A stretch of DNA of 24,054 nt. Source: Opitutia bacterium UBA4506 (GTDB taxonomy: Bacteria; Verrucomicrobiota; Verrucomicrobiia; Opitutales; Puniceicoccaceae). This document shows, piece by piece, positions 16,629-23,769 of the stretch. Made by a program: the position numbers and the translations under genes. The stretch spans positions 1 to 24,054 of the forward strand of contig DGMY01000026.1 of the NCBI GenBank assembly GCA_002388665.1. The letters run 5' to 3'. The notes beneath the pieces were generated by a model. It was not told the DNA's origin. It was given only the letters and a program-made list of their open reading frames with translations, and searched no databases. Within the stretch, counting starts at the first letter, position 1. Each line of letters starts with the position of its first letter.

Positions 16629-16827
16629 TCGCTCCTCTTTCCAAGCTGGAAATCATCAATTGGCTCTCCCAGTCACGAAATAGGCATCCAACTTTCGGAC
16701 GAGTATTTCCCCCGCAACAACTCGGTCACAAACGTTGACCCCAGCATCCGCTACGAATGAAAATTACATTCGATCGAGGGAGAAAGACCTTCGCGCACAT
16801 TCAGTCGCCTTTCAACTCGTAGAATCT

Positions 16828-17517
16828 ATGTCGAAGCGGATCATATCAGCAATAGTCACCGTACTGCTAGCAGTCCTGCTGGTATCGGCGATCACCCAGA
16901 TCCCTCTCGATGACGCAAAAGAATCAGCGCAAGAGTGGATAGCCGACGCAGGTGCCTGGGGCATGATTTGGTACTACCTGATCGGTTCCGTCCTTTCTCT
17001 CATTTTTTGCCCAATTTCTCCCATCATCGTGTCCGCGGGACTGCTGTTTGGATTTAGCATCGGCATGGGACTCGCCCTCGCAGTCCTCGCAACCGGTTCC
17101 CTCTTGGGGTTTCTTATCGGCGGTAAAATCTGGAGCCGGATCCAGCACTTATCCTTCGCCCGGAACCGATGGTTCAAGGCGATTCATTCGGCGGTCCGTG
17201 ACGATGGAGTCATTATCGTCGCATTGCTCCGTATGACCCCATTCATTCAGTTTACTGTCGCCAACTTTTTCTTTGGCACTCTGTCACTCCGAGCCACTCC
17301 ATTCACTGTTGCAAGCGTGCTGGGGATGATCCCCGGCGCTCTCCTAATGGTATACGCCGGTTCCCTGGCCCGGTCAGCTTTCGGTGACAGTAATGAACTG
17401 GGAATCTGGCAGTGGATCCTCTTCGGCGCAGGGATCGCAGTGTTCATTTTCGTGAGCGCGCGAGTCACCGCAAAGACGAAGGCCGCTTTGGCCAAAAATG
17501 AGGAGCCTAGCAAATAG
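16828..17517 (+). CDS. VTT-domain membrane protein (TVP38/TMEM64 type)
   Basis: This integral membrane protein has the VTT (DedA/TVP38/TMEM64) signature. CPISPIIVSAGLLFGFSIGMG (61-81) leads into a glycine-rich helix, and LLRMTPFIQFTVANFFFG (133-150) is followed by LGMIPGALLMVYAGSLA (165-181). Family members are linked to lipid scrambling and membrane homeostasis in several organisms. The ATG at 16828 gives 229 residues starting with a charged MSKR and a first helix (4-25). A longer TTG start at 16735 would add 31 mostly polar residues and is less likely. Its 3' end overlaps the convergent response regulator by 11 bases. Confidence 0.88.
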   Translation: MSKRIISAIVTVLLAVLLVSAITQIPLDDAKESAQEWIADAGAWGMIWYYLIGSVLSLIFCPISPIIVSAGLLFGFSIGMGLALAVLATGSLLGFLIGGKIWSRIQHLSFARNRWFKAIHSAVRDDGVIIVALLRMTPFIQFTVANFFFGTLSLRATPFTVASVLGMIPGALLMVYAGSLARSAFGDSNELGIWQWILFGAGIAVFIFVSARVTAKTKAALAKNEEPSK

Positions 17518-18151
17518 CGGATGGTGGCGTCTCATCAGGAGTGATTAACAAACCTCTCTCGATGGCGTTATGGACTGCCTCGTTTCGACTCGATGCATCC
17601 AATTTCGTAAATAGATGCGAAACGTGCGTCTTCACTGTCGTCACCTGCATATCGAGCTTTGTCGCGATCTCCTCGTTCGAGCGGCCTTCGTAAATTTGCT
17701 CTAAGACCTCCTGTTCACGATCGGAAATGTCAACAAACCGATCCCGCCGGAAAAATTGTTCATCCGTTTCGTGGATCGTTTTCCGGCCAATCGCCGCATT
17801 TCGAACCGCACGCTCAAGATCATCCAATGAGTCAGATTTCCGAATCCAGGCCATCGCGCCCGCGCTGAAAGCGTTCCGGACATTCTCCTCCAAATAGAAT
17901 CCGGAATAGATCACGATCTTTGGCCCACCTTCTTTGGGCGTCCAATCCAAGAGAAGACTCTCCCCAATCTTAAAGTCTGCGATTAGAACTGTAACGGGCT
18001 CAGACTCGATTTTCGCATCCAGCTTATCGATGCTGGTCACGGTCCAATCAACCTTCATATCACCCCGCTCCTCAAAAAAGGCAGATAATCCGAAGATCGC
18101 AGCAGGATGATCGTCAATAATGCCGATCGAAATTTTTTCGGTTTTACCCAT
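17507..18151 (-). CDS. NarL/FixJ-type response regulator with LuxR HTH
   Basis: The 214-residue regulator has an N-terminal receiver (5-120) with the acidic pair Asp13/Asp14, a phospho-acceptor Asp59 (VLIADF), Ser83 and Lys105. A LuxR-type helix-turn-helix (about 141-203) contains SDREQEVLEQIYEGRSNEEIA and TTVKTHVSHLFTKLDASSR. It should bind DNA as a phosphorylated dimer. No kinase is directly adjacent. Possible partners in the window are the kinases at 3853 and 21289. It follows DUF502 on the same strand after 116 bases and is convergent with the VTT gene. Confidence 0.92.
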   Translation of the reverse strand: MGKTEKISIGIIDDHPAAIFGLSAFFEERGDMKVDWTVTSIDKLDAKIESEPVTVLIADFKIGESLLLDWTPKEGGPKIVIYSGFYLEENVRNAFSAGAMAWIRKSDSLDDLERAVRNAAIGRKTIHETDEQFFRRDRFVDISDREQEVLEQIYEGRSNEEIATKLDMQVTTVKTHVSHLFTKLDASSRNEAVHNAIERGLLITPDETPPSAIC

Positions 18152-18267
18152 ACGTTCTAATAAAGAGGTTTAATCTAAATCCTCAAAAAACGCACAGGTC
18201 GACTACATTCGATACGAGGATTCTTTAAATATCCCGTCTCTCCCCACAGGAGAACTGGGCCGAAAAG

Positions 18268-19002
18268 CTACTGCGTCCTCTCTGGGGGACGCTCGTCAAC
18301 GCTCTCTTTGACAATGGCTTTCTCAGCCGAAACCACCGATTCTTGATCGTCTTTCGGGGCGCCCTTCCGGTCGCGCTGCGGGCTCTTTACCCCGGCAGTA
18401 ATGACGTATCGCATCGCTTCTTCAAAAGACCAATCAAGCTCCACCACACGACTAGTGGGCACGATGACAGTAAATCCACCCACTTGGTAACTCATCGGAA
18501 GGTAAATCGAGCACCACTCACCATCAACCCCATCATCAATATGAGAGTCAACGCGCTCGCTCATCCGAAAGCCGACCAATCGAGATGGCTCCGACTCGAT
18601 AGGCTGATAAAGCACTACGGTACTCTGGTTAGACTTCGATCGAGATTGAAAATACTCGGTGAAGTCCCGAATCGAACCGTACACGGATTTCAATAGCGGT
18701 ACCCGAGTGATCAAGCCCTCGAAAAATTGCAGCGCCGACTGAATCAACGCGACTTGAATCATCCAACCCAAGGACACCAAAGCAAATAGGCCAAAAATAA
18801 ACCCCAACCCCGGAAAATACCATTCCTCTGGCAAAACCGTTTGGATCACCCCTCCAAAGTAGGACTCCAGCAACGAACCCAAAAGGAACACAACATACAG
18901 AGTTACCAAAAGTGGAAGCAAAGTCCCCACGCCCTTCCCTGCGGACACTACCGCATCCCGAAACAACCCGCCATCTCCACCATTCCCGCTACTAGTATTC
19001 AT
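18268..19002 (-). CDS. DUF502 family membrane protein
   Basis: This 244-residue protein has two N-terminal membrane helices (about 25-46 and 63-88), followed by the DUF502 signature ITRVPLLKSVYGSIRDFTEY (98-117). A soluble domain (about 130-210) and a charged, disordered C-terminal tail (KSPQRDRKGAPKDDQESV and onward) come after. The ATG at 19002 is taken as the start. The frame is open far upstream to 19455, but that part overlaps the divergent YqjD-like gene and is not coding. The family has no settled biochemical role. It lies next to stress and envelope genes and is divergent from the small membrane-protein operon. Confidence 0.88.
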   Translation of the reverse strand: MNTSSGNGGDGGLFRDAVVSAGKGVGTLLPLLVTLYVVFLLGSLLESYFGGVIQTVLPEEWYFPGLGFIFGLFALVSLGWMIQVALIQSALQFFEGLITRVPLLKSVYGSIRDFTEYFQSRSKSNQSTVVLYQPIESEPSRLVGFRMSERVDSHIDDGVDGEWCSIYLPMSYQVGGFTVIVPTSRVVELDWSFEEAMRYVITAGVKSPQRDRKGAPKDDQESVVSAEKAIVKESVDERPPERTQ

Positions 19003-19144
19003 AGGATAAAATATTTTCGAATTCCGAAAGGAGGTAAAGACCGGGCCAGTCATTCGAAAGTAGGACTGCTTGAATCTTGGGAATAAAAAGCAGAAATAGT
19101 ACCTTCGAAACCGTAACCAATACGAACTCGAACTCAAAAATATC

Positions 19145-19474
19145 ATGAGTAAAGCACCACAAAAAACTTCGAACCTCACCCAAAGCCGGGAACAACTGGT
19201 CGAAGACTTGCAAACACTTATTGCCGACGCACAAGGCTTGGCCAAAGAAGCCAAAACCGCTTCCGGTGAAGCTATCGACGAAAAGGTTAAAGCTGCACGG
19301 GAAGCTCTCCAAGAGGGAGTAGAGAACCTCAAGAAGCACGGGGAGGTCGCTCGCGATAAAAGCATCGAGTACTCCAAGACTTTCGACGAACTCGTTCGGG
19401 CGAACCCTTGGAAATCAATCGGAATTGCTGCTCTGGGCGGATTCGTCGCAAGCATTATTCTTAGAAAGGATTAA
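19145..19474 (+). CDS. DUF883 (YqjD/ElaB)-family membrane-anchored protein
   Basis: The 109-residue protein has a long charged helix (about 12-80, heptad-like, rich in Ala, Lys and Glu) and a C-terminal anchor RANPWKSIGIAALGGFVASI (85-104) followed by a charged end. This is the DUF883/YqjD pattern. In E. coli, YqjD and ElaB are tail-anchored inner-membrane proteins that associate with ribosomes in stationary phase under RpoS. No strong ribosome-binding site is visible. It heads a compact set of small genes in an order resembling E. coli yqjD-yqjE-yqjK. Confidence 0.88.
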   Translation: MSKAPQKTSNLTQSREQLVEDLQTLIADAQGLAKEAKTASGEAIDEKVKAAREALQEGVENLKKHGEVARDKSIEYSKTFDELVRANPWKSIGIAALGGFVASIILRKD

Positions 19475-19514
19475 TCCCCGCTCTTTGATTCGGTTGTAAT
19501 CCAGAAACCCATAC

Positions 19515-19871
19515 ATGAGCCATAAACTCGTCCAGAGCCTTAAAAAGGTCGCCACCCTTCGATTGAAAATCTTTCAGGAGGAGGTGAAATTGGAGAAGAT
19601 GCGTCTAATCCGTGCCGCCATCGCGGCGGCCGCCGGTTTCGCCCTACTGCAAACGTCTCTAGGCGCTGTGCTCATCCTCGGTGTTGAACTAACAGAAGGG
19701 TCTGGGCGTATCTGGTTTCTATCCGTTCTCGGGAGCCTCACGTTTGTCGGGGGTGTAGTCGCTTTCCTGATATCGAAACGTCTCTTCTCCTCAAGAGAAG
19801 CCCCCTTCGCAATGACTGCTAGAGAATTCCAAAAGGACATCGAATGTTTGCAATCCGTAATCAAAAGTTAA
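19515..19871 (+). CDS. YqjE-like (Phage_holin_3_6) membrane protein
   Basis: The 118-residue protein has a short basic N-terminal helix (MSHKLVQSLKKVATLRLKIF), two hydrophobic helices (about 32-56 and 66-88), and a hydrophilic C-terminal segment. This fits the Phage_holin_3_6/YqjE family, which despite its name is mostly chromosomal and not lytic. It lies 40 bases after the YqjD-like gene and overlaps the next gene by 28 bases. Its position beside a DUF883 gene is the usual family context and supports the call. Confidence 0.82.
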   Translation: MSHKLVQSLKKVATLRLKIFQEEVKLEKMRLIRAAIAAAAGFALLQTSLGAVLILGVELTEGSGRIWFLSVLGSLTFVGGVVAFLISKRLFSSREAPFAMTAREFQKDIECLQSVIKS

Positions 19872-20119
19872 AAATCCTTCGACTTGCGGAGGAGTCAAAT
19901 CTCTCCCGCATCGAAAGTTTAGTACGTACCGAGCCCTACGTAGCACGAGCACACGGAGCCCTCCACACGGTCCGGATCGTGAAAGGCTTGGGAAGCAAGG
20001 CGACCCAGGCGATACGAAGGAACCCAAAGAGGCCCTACGCGGCCATTGCCGGTACGTTTGCACTATCTCTCATCGTCCCCCTCTTGATCGGTCGATCCAA
20101 TCGGGGAGACTCTCAATAA
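19844..20119 (+). CDS. Small membrane protein in the YqjK position
   Basis: No family is recognised with confidence. The 91-residue product is basic, has an N-terminal helical half, and ends in a single membrane helix (about 65-83). The IRRNPKRPYAAIAG segment (58-70) ahead of it resembles the NP-containing anchor of DUF883 proteins. The start is supported by AAGGA (19833-19837) six bases before the ATG, inside the end of the YqjE-like gene. In E. coli the third gene of this cluster is yqjK, a small basic membrane protein. This gene is a positional counterpart, but homology is unproven. A divergent DUF883 relative is an alternative. Confidence 0.7.
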   Translation: MFAIRNQKLKILRLAEESNLSRIESLVRTEPYVARAHGALHTVRIVKGLGSKATQAIRRNPKRPYAAIAGTFALSLIVPLLIGRSNRGDSQ

Positions 20120-20146
20120 ACAAACCCATCAAACAAAGGAATTACC

Positions 20147-20323
20147 ATGTTAGGCTGGACACTCATCTTTCTTATTCTCGCTCTCGTCGCTGGAGGACTA
20201 GGCTTCTCCGGGGTCGCCGGGGCCGCCGCAGGAATAGCGAAAATCCTATTCTTCATCTTCTTGATCCTGCTCGTAGTCTCCTTGATCGCTAAAGCTCTTC
20301 GAGGCAACGGACCAAAGGTATAG
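20147..20323 (+). CDS. DUF1328 (YtjA-type) small membrane protein
   Basis: The 58-residue protein is almost wholly hydrophobic and follows the DUF1328 pattern closely. MLGWTLIFLILALVAGGLGF comes first, then SGVAGAAAGIAKILFFIFLI and a short charged end (RGNGPKV). AAGGA (20136-20140) lies six bases ahead of the ATG. The family is widespread and often induced by stress or stationary phase, but its function is unknown. It lies between the small membrane protein and the lipoprotein gene, in the same run of small stress-type genes. Confidence 0.9.
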   Translation: MLGWTLIFLILALVAGGLGFSGVAGAAAGIAKILFFIFLILLVVSLIAKALRGNGPKV

Positions 20324-20378
20324 CCCGCTTTTCCGAAGAATACTACGGAACCCACGATGGAGTAACACTTAGACCTCT

Positions 20379-20846
20379 ATGAATATCACAACAAAACTAT
20401 CTACAAAGTTCGCTCTTCTCTCCCTTTTTTCTGCCGCCCTAATCGGCTGCTCGGAACAAAGCCAGGAACGAGCGAAAGAAACTTACGGTGACGCTGCGGA
20501 ATCGATCTCCGACAACGCCGAAAAGGCGGGAGAATCAATCGCGAATGCGTGGAACGAAGTTGCCGAATACACCGTCGACAAAAAACAAGACTTCGTCGAC
20601 GCGATGCAAGCCAGCTACGACGACCTGGAAGCGAAGGCTGCAGACCTGGAAGAAAGCTCTGAAAATGTATCCGACGAAACGGAAGACATGTTCGAGAATG
20701 CTGGAGAGGCGTTCGAGGACCAACTTGAGAAGGCCGGAAATGCTTCCGAAGATGCTTGGGACAGTACGAAAGACGGTGTCCAAGAGGCGTGGAATAATCT
20801 GGTCGAAGCGTATGACGAGATGAAGGCCGAGGCCGAATCTTCTTAA
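20379..20846 (+). CDS. Acidic helical lipoprotein (LEA/apolipoprotein-like)
   Basis: The 155-residue protein begins with a lipoprotein signal (LSLFSAALIGC, lipobox LIGC, Cys24). The mature part is strongly acidic and rich in Ala, Glu, Asp and Lys. It has repeated near-11-residue amphipathic units such as DNAEKAGESIANAWNEVAEY and GNASEDAWDSTKDGVQEAWN. This periodicity looks like a long helix or an LEA/apolipoprotein-type surface-binding protein. No catalytic motif is present. As a lipoprotein it should be anchored in the inner or outer membrane. It may shield or scaffold the envelope under stress, but that is only an inference from its composition and neighbours. Confidence 0.82.
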   Translation: MNITTKLSTKFALLSLFSAALIGCSEQSQERAKETYGDAAESISDNAEKAGESIANAWNEVAEYTVDKKQDFVDAMQASYDDLEAKAADLEESSENVSDETEDMFENAGEAFEDQLEKAGNASEDAWDSTKDGVQEAWNNLVEAYDEMKAEAESS

Positions 20847-20903
20847 ATACAAGGTGCCGGAACTCCCGACACCGATTTACTCAAAACAAAAAGGAAAGGA
20901 AAA

Positions 20904-21110
20904 ATGAATACTGCAATCTTGAAAGGTAAATGGAAACAAATGTCGGGCAGTGCCAAGGAGAAGTGGGGCAAGCTAACCGATGACGAATTGCGACAGATCG
21001 ACGGAGAGACCGAACGACTCGTCGGCAAGGTCCAAGAGAAATATGGGATCGGAAAAGACGAAGCGCAGAAGCAGGTCGATGAATGGTTCGACAAACACGA
21101 TACTGATTGA
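20904..21110 (+). CDS. CsbD/YjbJ-family stress protein
   Basis: This 68-residue hydrophilic protein matches the CsbD/YjbJ pattern. LKGKWKQMSGSAKEKWGKLT is followed by DDELRQIDGETERLVGKVQE, then YGIGKDEAQKQVDEW. The family is among the most strongly induced general-stress and stationary-phase proteins in several bacteria, with unknown molecular function. Two AAGGA motifs precede the ATG (20891-20895 and 20896-20900), predicting strong translation. It ends the run of small stress genes and is followed by a strong terminator. Confidence 0.93.
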   Translation: MNTAILKGKWKQMSGSAKEKWGKLTDDELRQIDGETERLVGKVQEKYGIGKDEAQKQVDEWFDKHDTD

Positions 21111-21143
21111 GCCGCCCTCGCGACACCTCAATTCTTACCTTCC

Positions 21144-21180
21144 GCGAGGCACCTGGTTTCCAGGTGTCTCGCCTTTTTTT
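21144..21180 (+). terminator. Rho-independent terminator after csbD-like gene
   Basis: A 13-base stem (21144-21156 with 21160-21172) has one G-U wobble and a TTT loop. One C follows, then seven T residues (21174-21180). It closes the run of small stress genes from 19145. Confidence 0.92.
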
Positions 21181-21288
21181 GTCCACAATTCCCAATCTGA
21201 TCAGCTTCTTAAACAATCGACATCCACTTTCCGCTTCGACATTGTCATGGGTCGGCCTCGGCCGATAATTCAACTAATCGACAACACC

Positions 21289-22518
21289 ATGAACCAAGAC
21301 ATTGCTGCCATAATTTCCCAGCTGGAAGGCAACCGGGATCCGATTCTTCAGGAATGGCTAAACCGCCGCCAAATCAATGCGGCGAAAGAAGGTGTAAACC
21401 TAAAATCGAGGAAAGCGTGGATGGACCACCTTCCTCAGATTTTCGACGAATTGATCGATTCATTGAGAACTTCGAACCTCGACGACGAAGATACAGCGGA
21501 GGACCATGCCCAAACGAGGCTCAAGCAGGGATTTGATCTCGCCGAGGCGATCCTGGATCTGAGCCTTCTGGAAGAACTCATTCTCGATACAATGGGGAAA
21601 CTGATTTGCCTTCCCGACTTCAAGTACACTTCCCCAGACGCCGTGCATGAAATCAATCGGAATATTTCCGTCTTCATCAACGGCTGTATCGTAGAAAGTT
21701 CGTATACCTACCTTCGAAGAAGGGACCAGATACAACGCAATCGAGAGATCCAATTGCGACGCAGGATTGACTCCTTGGGAGGACGACTCAGAGACAACCT
21801 CAAGGTCGTTGGCGCCTCTGCACACGATCTTAAGGGGAGTACAGATGTTCTCGTCAGGCTCGCCAATCACGCCCTCAACAGTCAATCCAACGAGCAGAAA
21901 ACCGATCCAGTCCCACTCCTCCGTGCTCTCTCTAAGGGGCTCGCGTACAATCAACAGATTCTAGATGACCTAAGCGTTCTAAGCATTCACCGGCCGCCCG
22001 GAGTTCGGGAGGATGTTCAGGCTGAAGAAATCATTCGAACGGTGAGCCTCCGATGCGCTATGGCCTTCGGCGATGCCAATTATCAGATCAATTGGAAGTC
22101 TACGGAACCCATTAGTCTATTTCTCCATCGTCTCGCTCTCGAGCGGATACTGGCAAATTTGATTTCCAATGCTTTCAGTCACGGATCGGATGCACCCATC
22201 TCGATAAGTTACTACGCGTCTCCTAAATCGAAGAATCAATGGTACTTTGAAATTGAGAATGAACTTCGCGATCCAGTTGAATCCTATACTTCAAAATCCA
22301 AGACTTGGGTCGATGATCCAACCTATATCGAAGCTGGCATCGGTCTTTCTGTTGTCACCAATCTCCTCGATTTTATGGAGGGTCAAATTCTCTTCTCCCT
22401 CCAATCTCCCACTCGTCTCCACATCCGTACGATCATGGCAATTCGGACAAGTGGGACACCAACCCACGATCAGAAAAAGGCATCGGCCGTCGTGGAACCA
22501 GCTCCCAGACTAACCTAA
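21289..22518 (+). CDS. Soluble histidine kinase with RsbRD_N-like sensor domain
   Basis: From the ATG at 21289 (an alternative is 21247) the protein has 409 residues and no membrane segment. Residues 5-145 are helical and resemble the RsbRD N-terminal domain (DPILQEWLNRRQ and the HLPQIFDELIDSL region). That domain is found in stressosome RsbR-type proteins and in some kinases. A helix with HDLKG (His179) follows, then an HATPase-like region with an N box (LANLISNAFSHGS, 288-300) and GIGLSVVTN (350-358). The canonical DxGxG G1 box is absent; the matching place reads EIENELRDP. Kinase activity is plausible but not certain. The gene follows the terminator at 21180, so it has its own promoter. 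Confidence 0.8.
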   Translation: MNQDIAAIISQLEGNRDPILQEWLNRRQINAAKEGVNLKSRKAWMDHLPQIFDELIDSLRTSNLDDEDTAEDHAQTRLKQGFDLAEAILDLSLLEELILDTMGKLICLPDFKYTSPDAVHEINRNISVFINGCIVESSYTYLRRRDQIQRNREIQLRRRIDSLGGRLRDNLKVVGASAHDLKGSTDVLVRLANHALNSQSNEQKTDPVPLLRALSKGLAYNQQILDDLSVLSIHRPPGVREDVQAEEIIRTVSLRCAMAFGDANYQINWKSTEPISLFLHRLALERILANLISNAFSHGSDAPISISYYASPKSKNQWYFEIENELRDPVESYTSKSKTWVDDPTYIEAGIGLSVVTNLLDFMEGQILFSLQSPTRLHIRTIMAIRTSGTPTHDQKKASAVVEPAPRLT

Positions 22519-22533
22519 GCGCAGCCTTCGTTC

Positions 22534-23769
22534 ATGACTTCGGATTCCTCTCCTACTATTGCCATTATCGGTGGCGGTGCTGCCGGCTTCTTTACCGCTG
22601 TCACTGCGGCCGAATCCAATCCGCTTGCAAAGATACACCTTTTTGAAAAGGGCCGTAGATTTCTAACGAAAGTGAAAGTGTCCGGCGGCGGTCGCTGTAA
22701 TGTGACCCATGCCTGCTTTGATCCAGCTGATTTTTCAAAGCGATACCCGCGAGGCTCTCGCGAGCTCAAGGCCGCGTTCCATCGGTGGCAGGCGCGCGAT
22801 ACGGTGCAGTGGTTCGAAAGCCGAGGAATGAAGATGAAGGCCGAGGATGATGGACGAATGTTTCCTATTACAGATTCATCTCAAACCGTCATCGATACTC
22901 TTACCGATGCCGCGAAGCTATCCGGTGTGTCGCTTCACCCAAACACAGGTATCAATGAGTTCCACCCGGCACCCTCTGGAATCGGCCTCACATTCGAGAA
23001 TGGTGAGACAGTCCTGTATGATCGCGTTTGTCTCGCAGCCGGCAGTTTGAAGGGGTCAAGCCTTCCCAACTCCCTAGAATCACTAGGCCACACGATCGAG
23101 CCGTTGGTTCCTAGTCTTTTTGCGGTCAACTGTTCAGATCAACGTACCGATGGATTGTCCGGTGTTTCGGTCCCCAATGCCGCAGTCAGGATCTCAGGCT
23201 CAAAACGGTGGCACTCGGGCCCCCTATTAATCACCCATCGTGGACTAAGTGGCCCCGCAATCCTCCGTCTATCTGCGTGGGAGGCGCGAGAAGCTCATTC
23301 TGCAGACTATCACTTTCCGTTGGAGGTCGCATGGACAGGTGAGACCAACCGTGAACGAGTTCTAGATACACTGCGGGATTGGACAACCAAATCTGCCAAG
23401 AAGATGGTGAAAAACGCCTGCCCCTATGCTCTTCCCCAGCGTCTGTGGGAAAAACTACTTGATGCCGCCGGTGCAGCACCCAGCAACCCTTGGTCTCAGG
23501 TGCCAAAATCACAAATACAATCCATCGCTACTGAGATCTCCGGATCCACTTTTTCCATCACAGGAAAAACCACCAATAAGGAAGAATTTGTCACGTGTGG
23601 CGGCGTCCGCAGAAAGGAGATCGACTTTCGAACAATGGAAAGCCGAATTGTCCCCCGACTCCACTTCGCTGGAGAGTGTATCGACATAGACGGCATTACA
23701 GGGGGATTCAACTTTCAGGCAGCCTGGACCGGAGGACGAATCGCGGGACTCGCTATGGCCAACGGCTAG
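22534..23769 (+). CDS. BaiN/HI0933-family FAD-dependent oxidoreductase
   Basis: This 411-residue flavoprotein begins with a Rossmann dinucleotide-binding loop (IIGGGAAGFF, 11-20). It has the family marks SGGGRCNVTHA (50-60), VTCGGVRRKEID and a C-terminal FAGECIDIDGITGGFNFQAAW segment. These place it in the HI0933/YhiN/BaiN family. Reactions known for members include flavin-dependent reductions, and the physiological substrate of most is unknown. Its length is normal and the frame complete. It lies 15 bases after the kinase stop, so it may share a transcript with it, with no clear functional link. Confidence 0.92.
   Translation: MTSDSSPTIAIIGGGAAGFFTAVTAAESNPLAKIHLFEKGRRFLTKVKVSGGGRCNVTHACFDPADFSKRYPRGSRELKAAFHRWQARDTVQWFESRGMKMKAEDDGRMFPITDSSQTVIDTLTDAAKLSGVSLHPNTGINEFHPAPSGIGLTFENGETVLYDRVCLAAGSLKGSSLPNSLESLGHTIEPLVPSLFAVNCSDQRTDGLSGVSVPNAAVRISGSKRWHSGPLLITHRGLSGPAILRLSAWEAREAHSADYHFPLEVAWTGETNRERVLDTLRDWTTKSAKKMVKNACPYALPQRLWEKLLDAAGAAPSNPWSQVPKSQIQSIATEISGSTFSITGKTTNKEEFVTCGGVRRKEIDFRTMESRIVPRLHFAGECIDIDGITGGFNFQAAWTGGRIAGLAMANG

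Noticed and set aside
19027..19035. Perfect Shine-Dalgarno-like AAAGGAGGT on the plus strand
   Set aside because: No start codon or coding frame follows within a usable distance, so it is probably chance or a regulatory-region coincidence.
19003..19455. Large N-terminal extension of the DUF502 protein
   Set aside because: It lies antisense to the YqjD-like gene, has no family resemblance, and the DUF502 protein begins naturally at 19002.
19515..19871. Prophage holin suggested by the family name
   Set aside because: No phage genes are nearby and the partner DUF883 gene shows it is the chromosomal YqjE-type cluster.
20980..21288. Long N-terminal extension of the RsbRD_N-type kinase
   Set aside because: It would cross the csbD-like gene in another frame and the terminator at 21144-21180.
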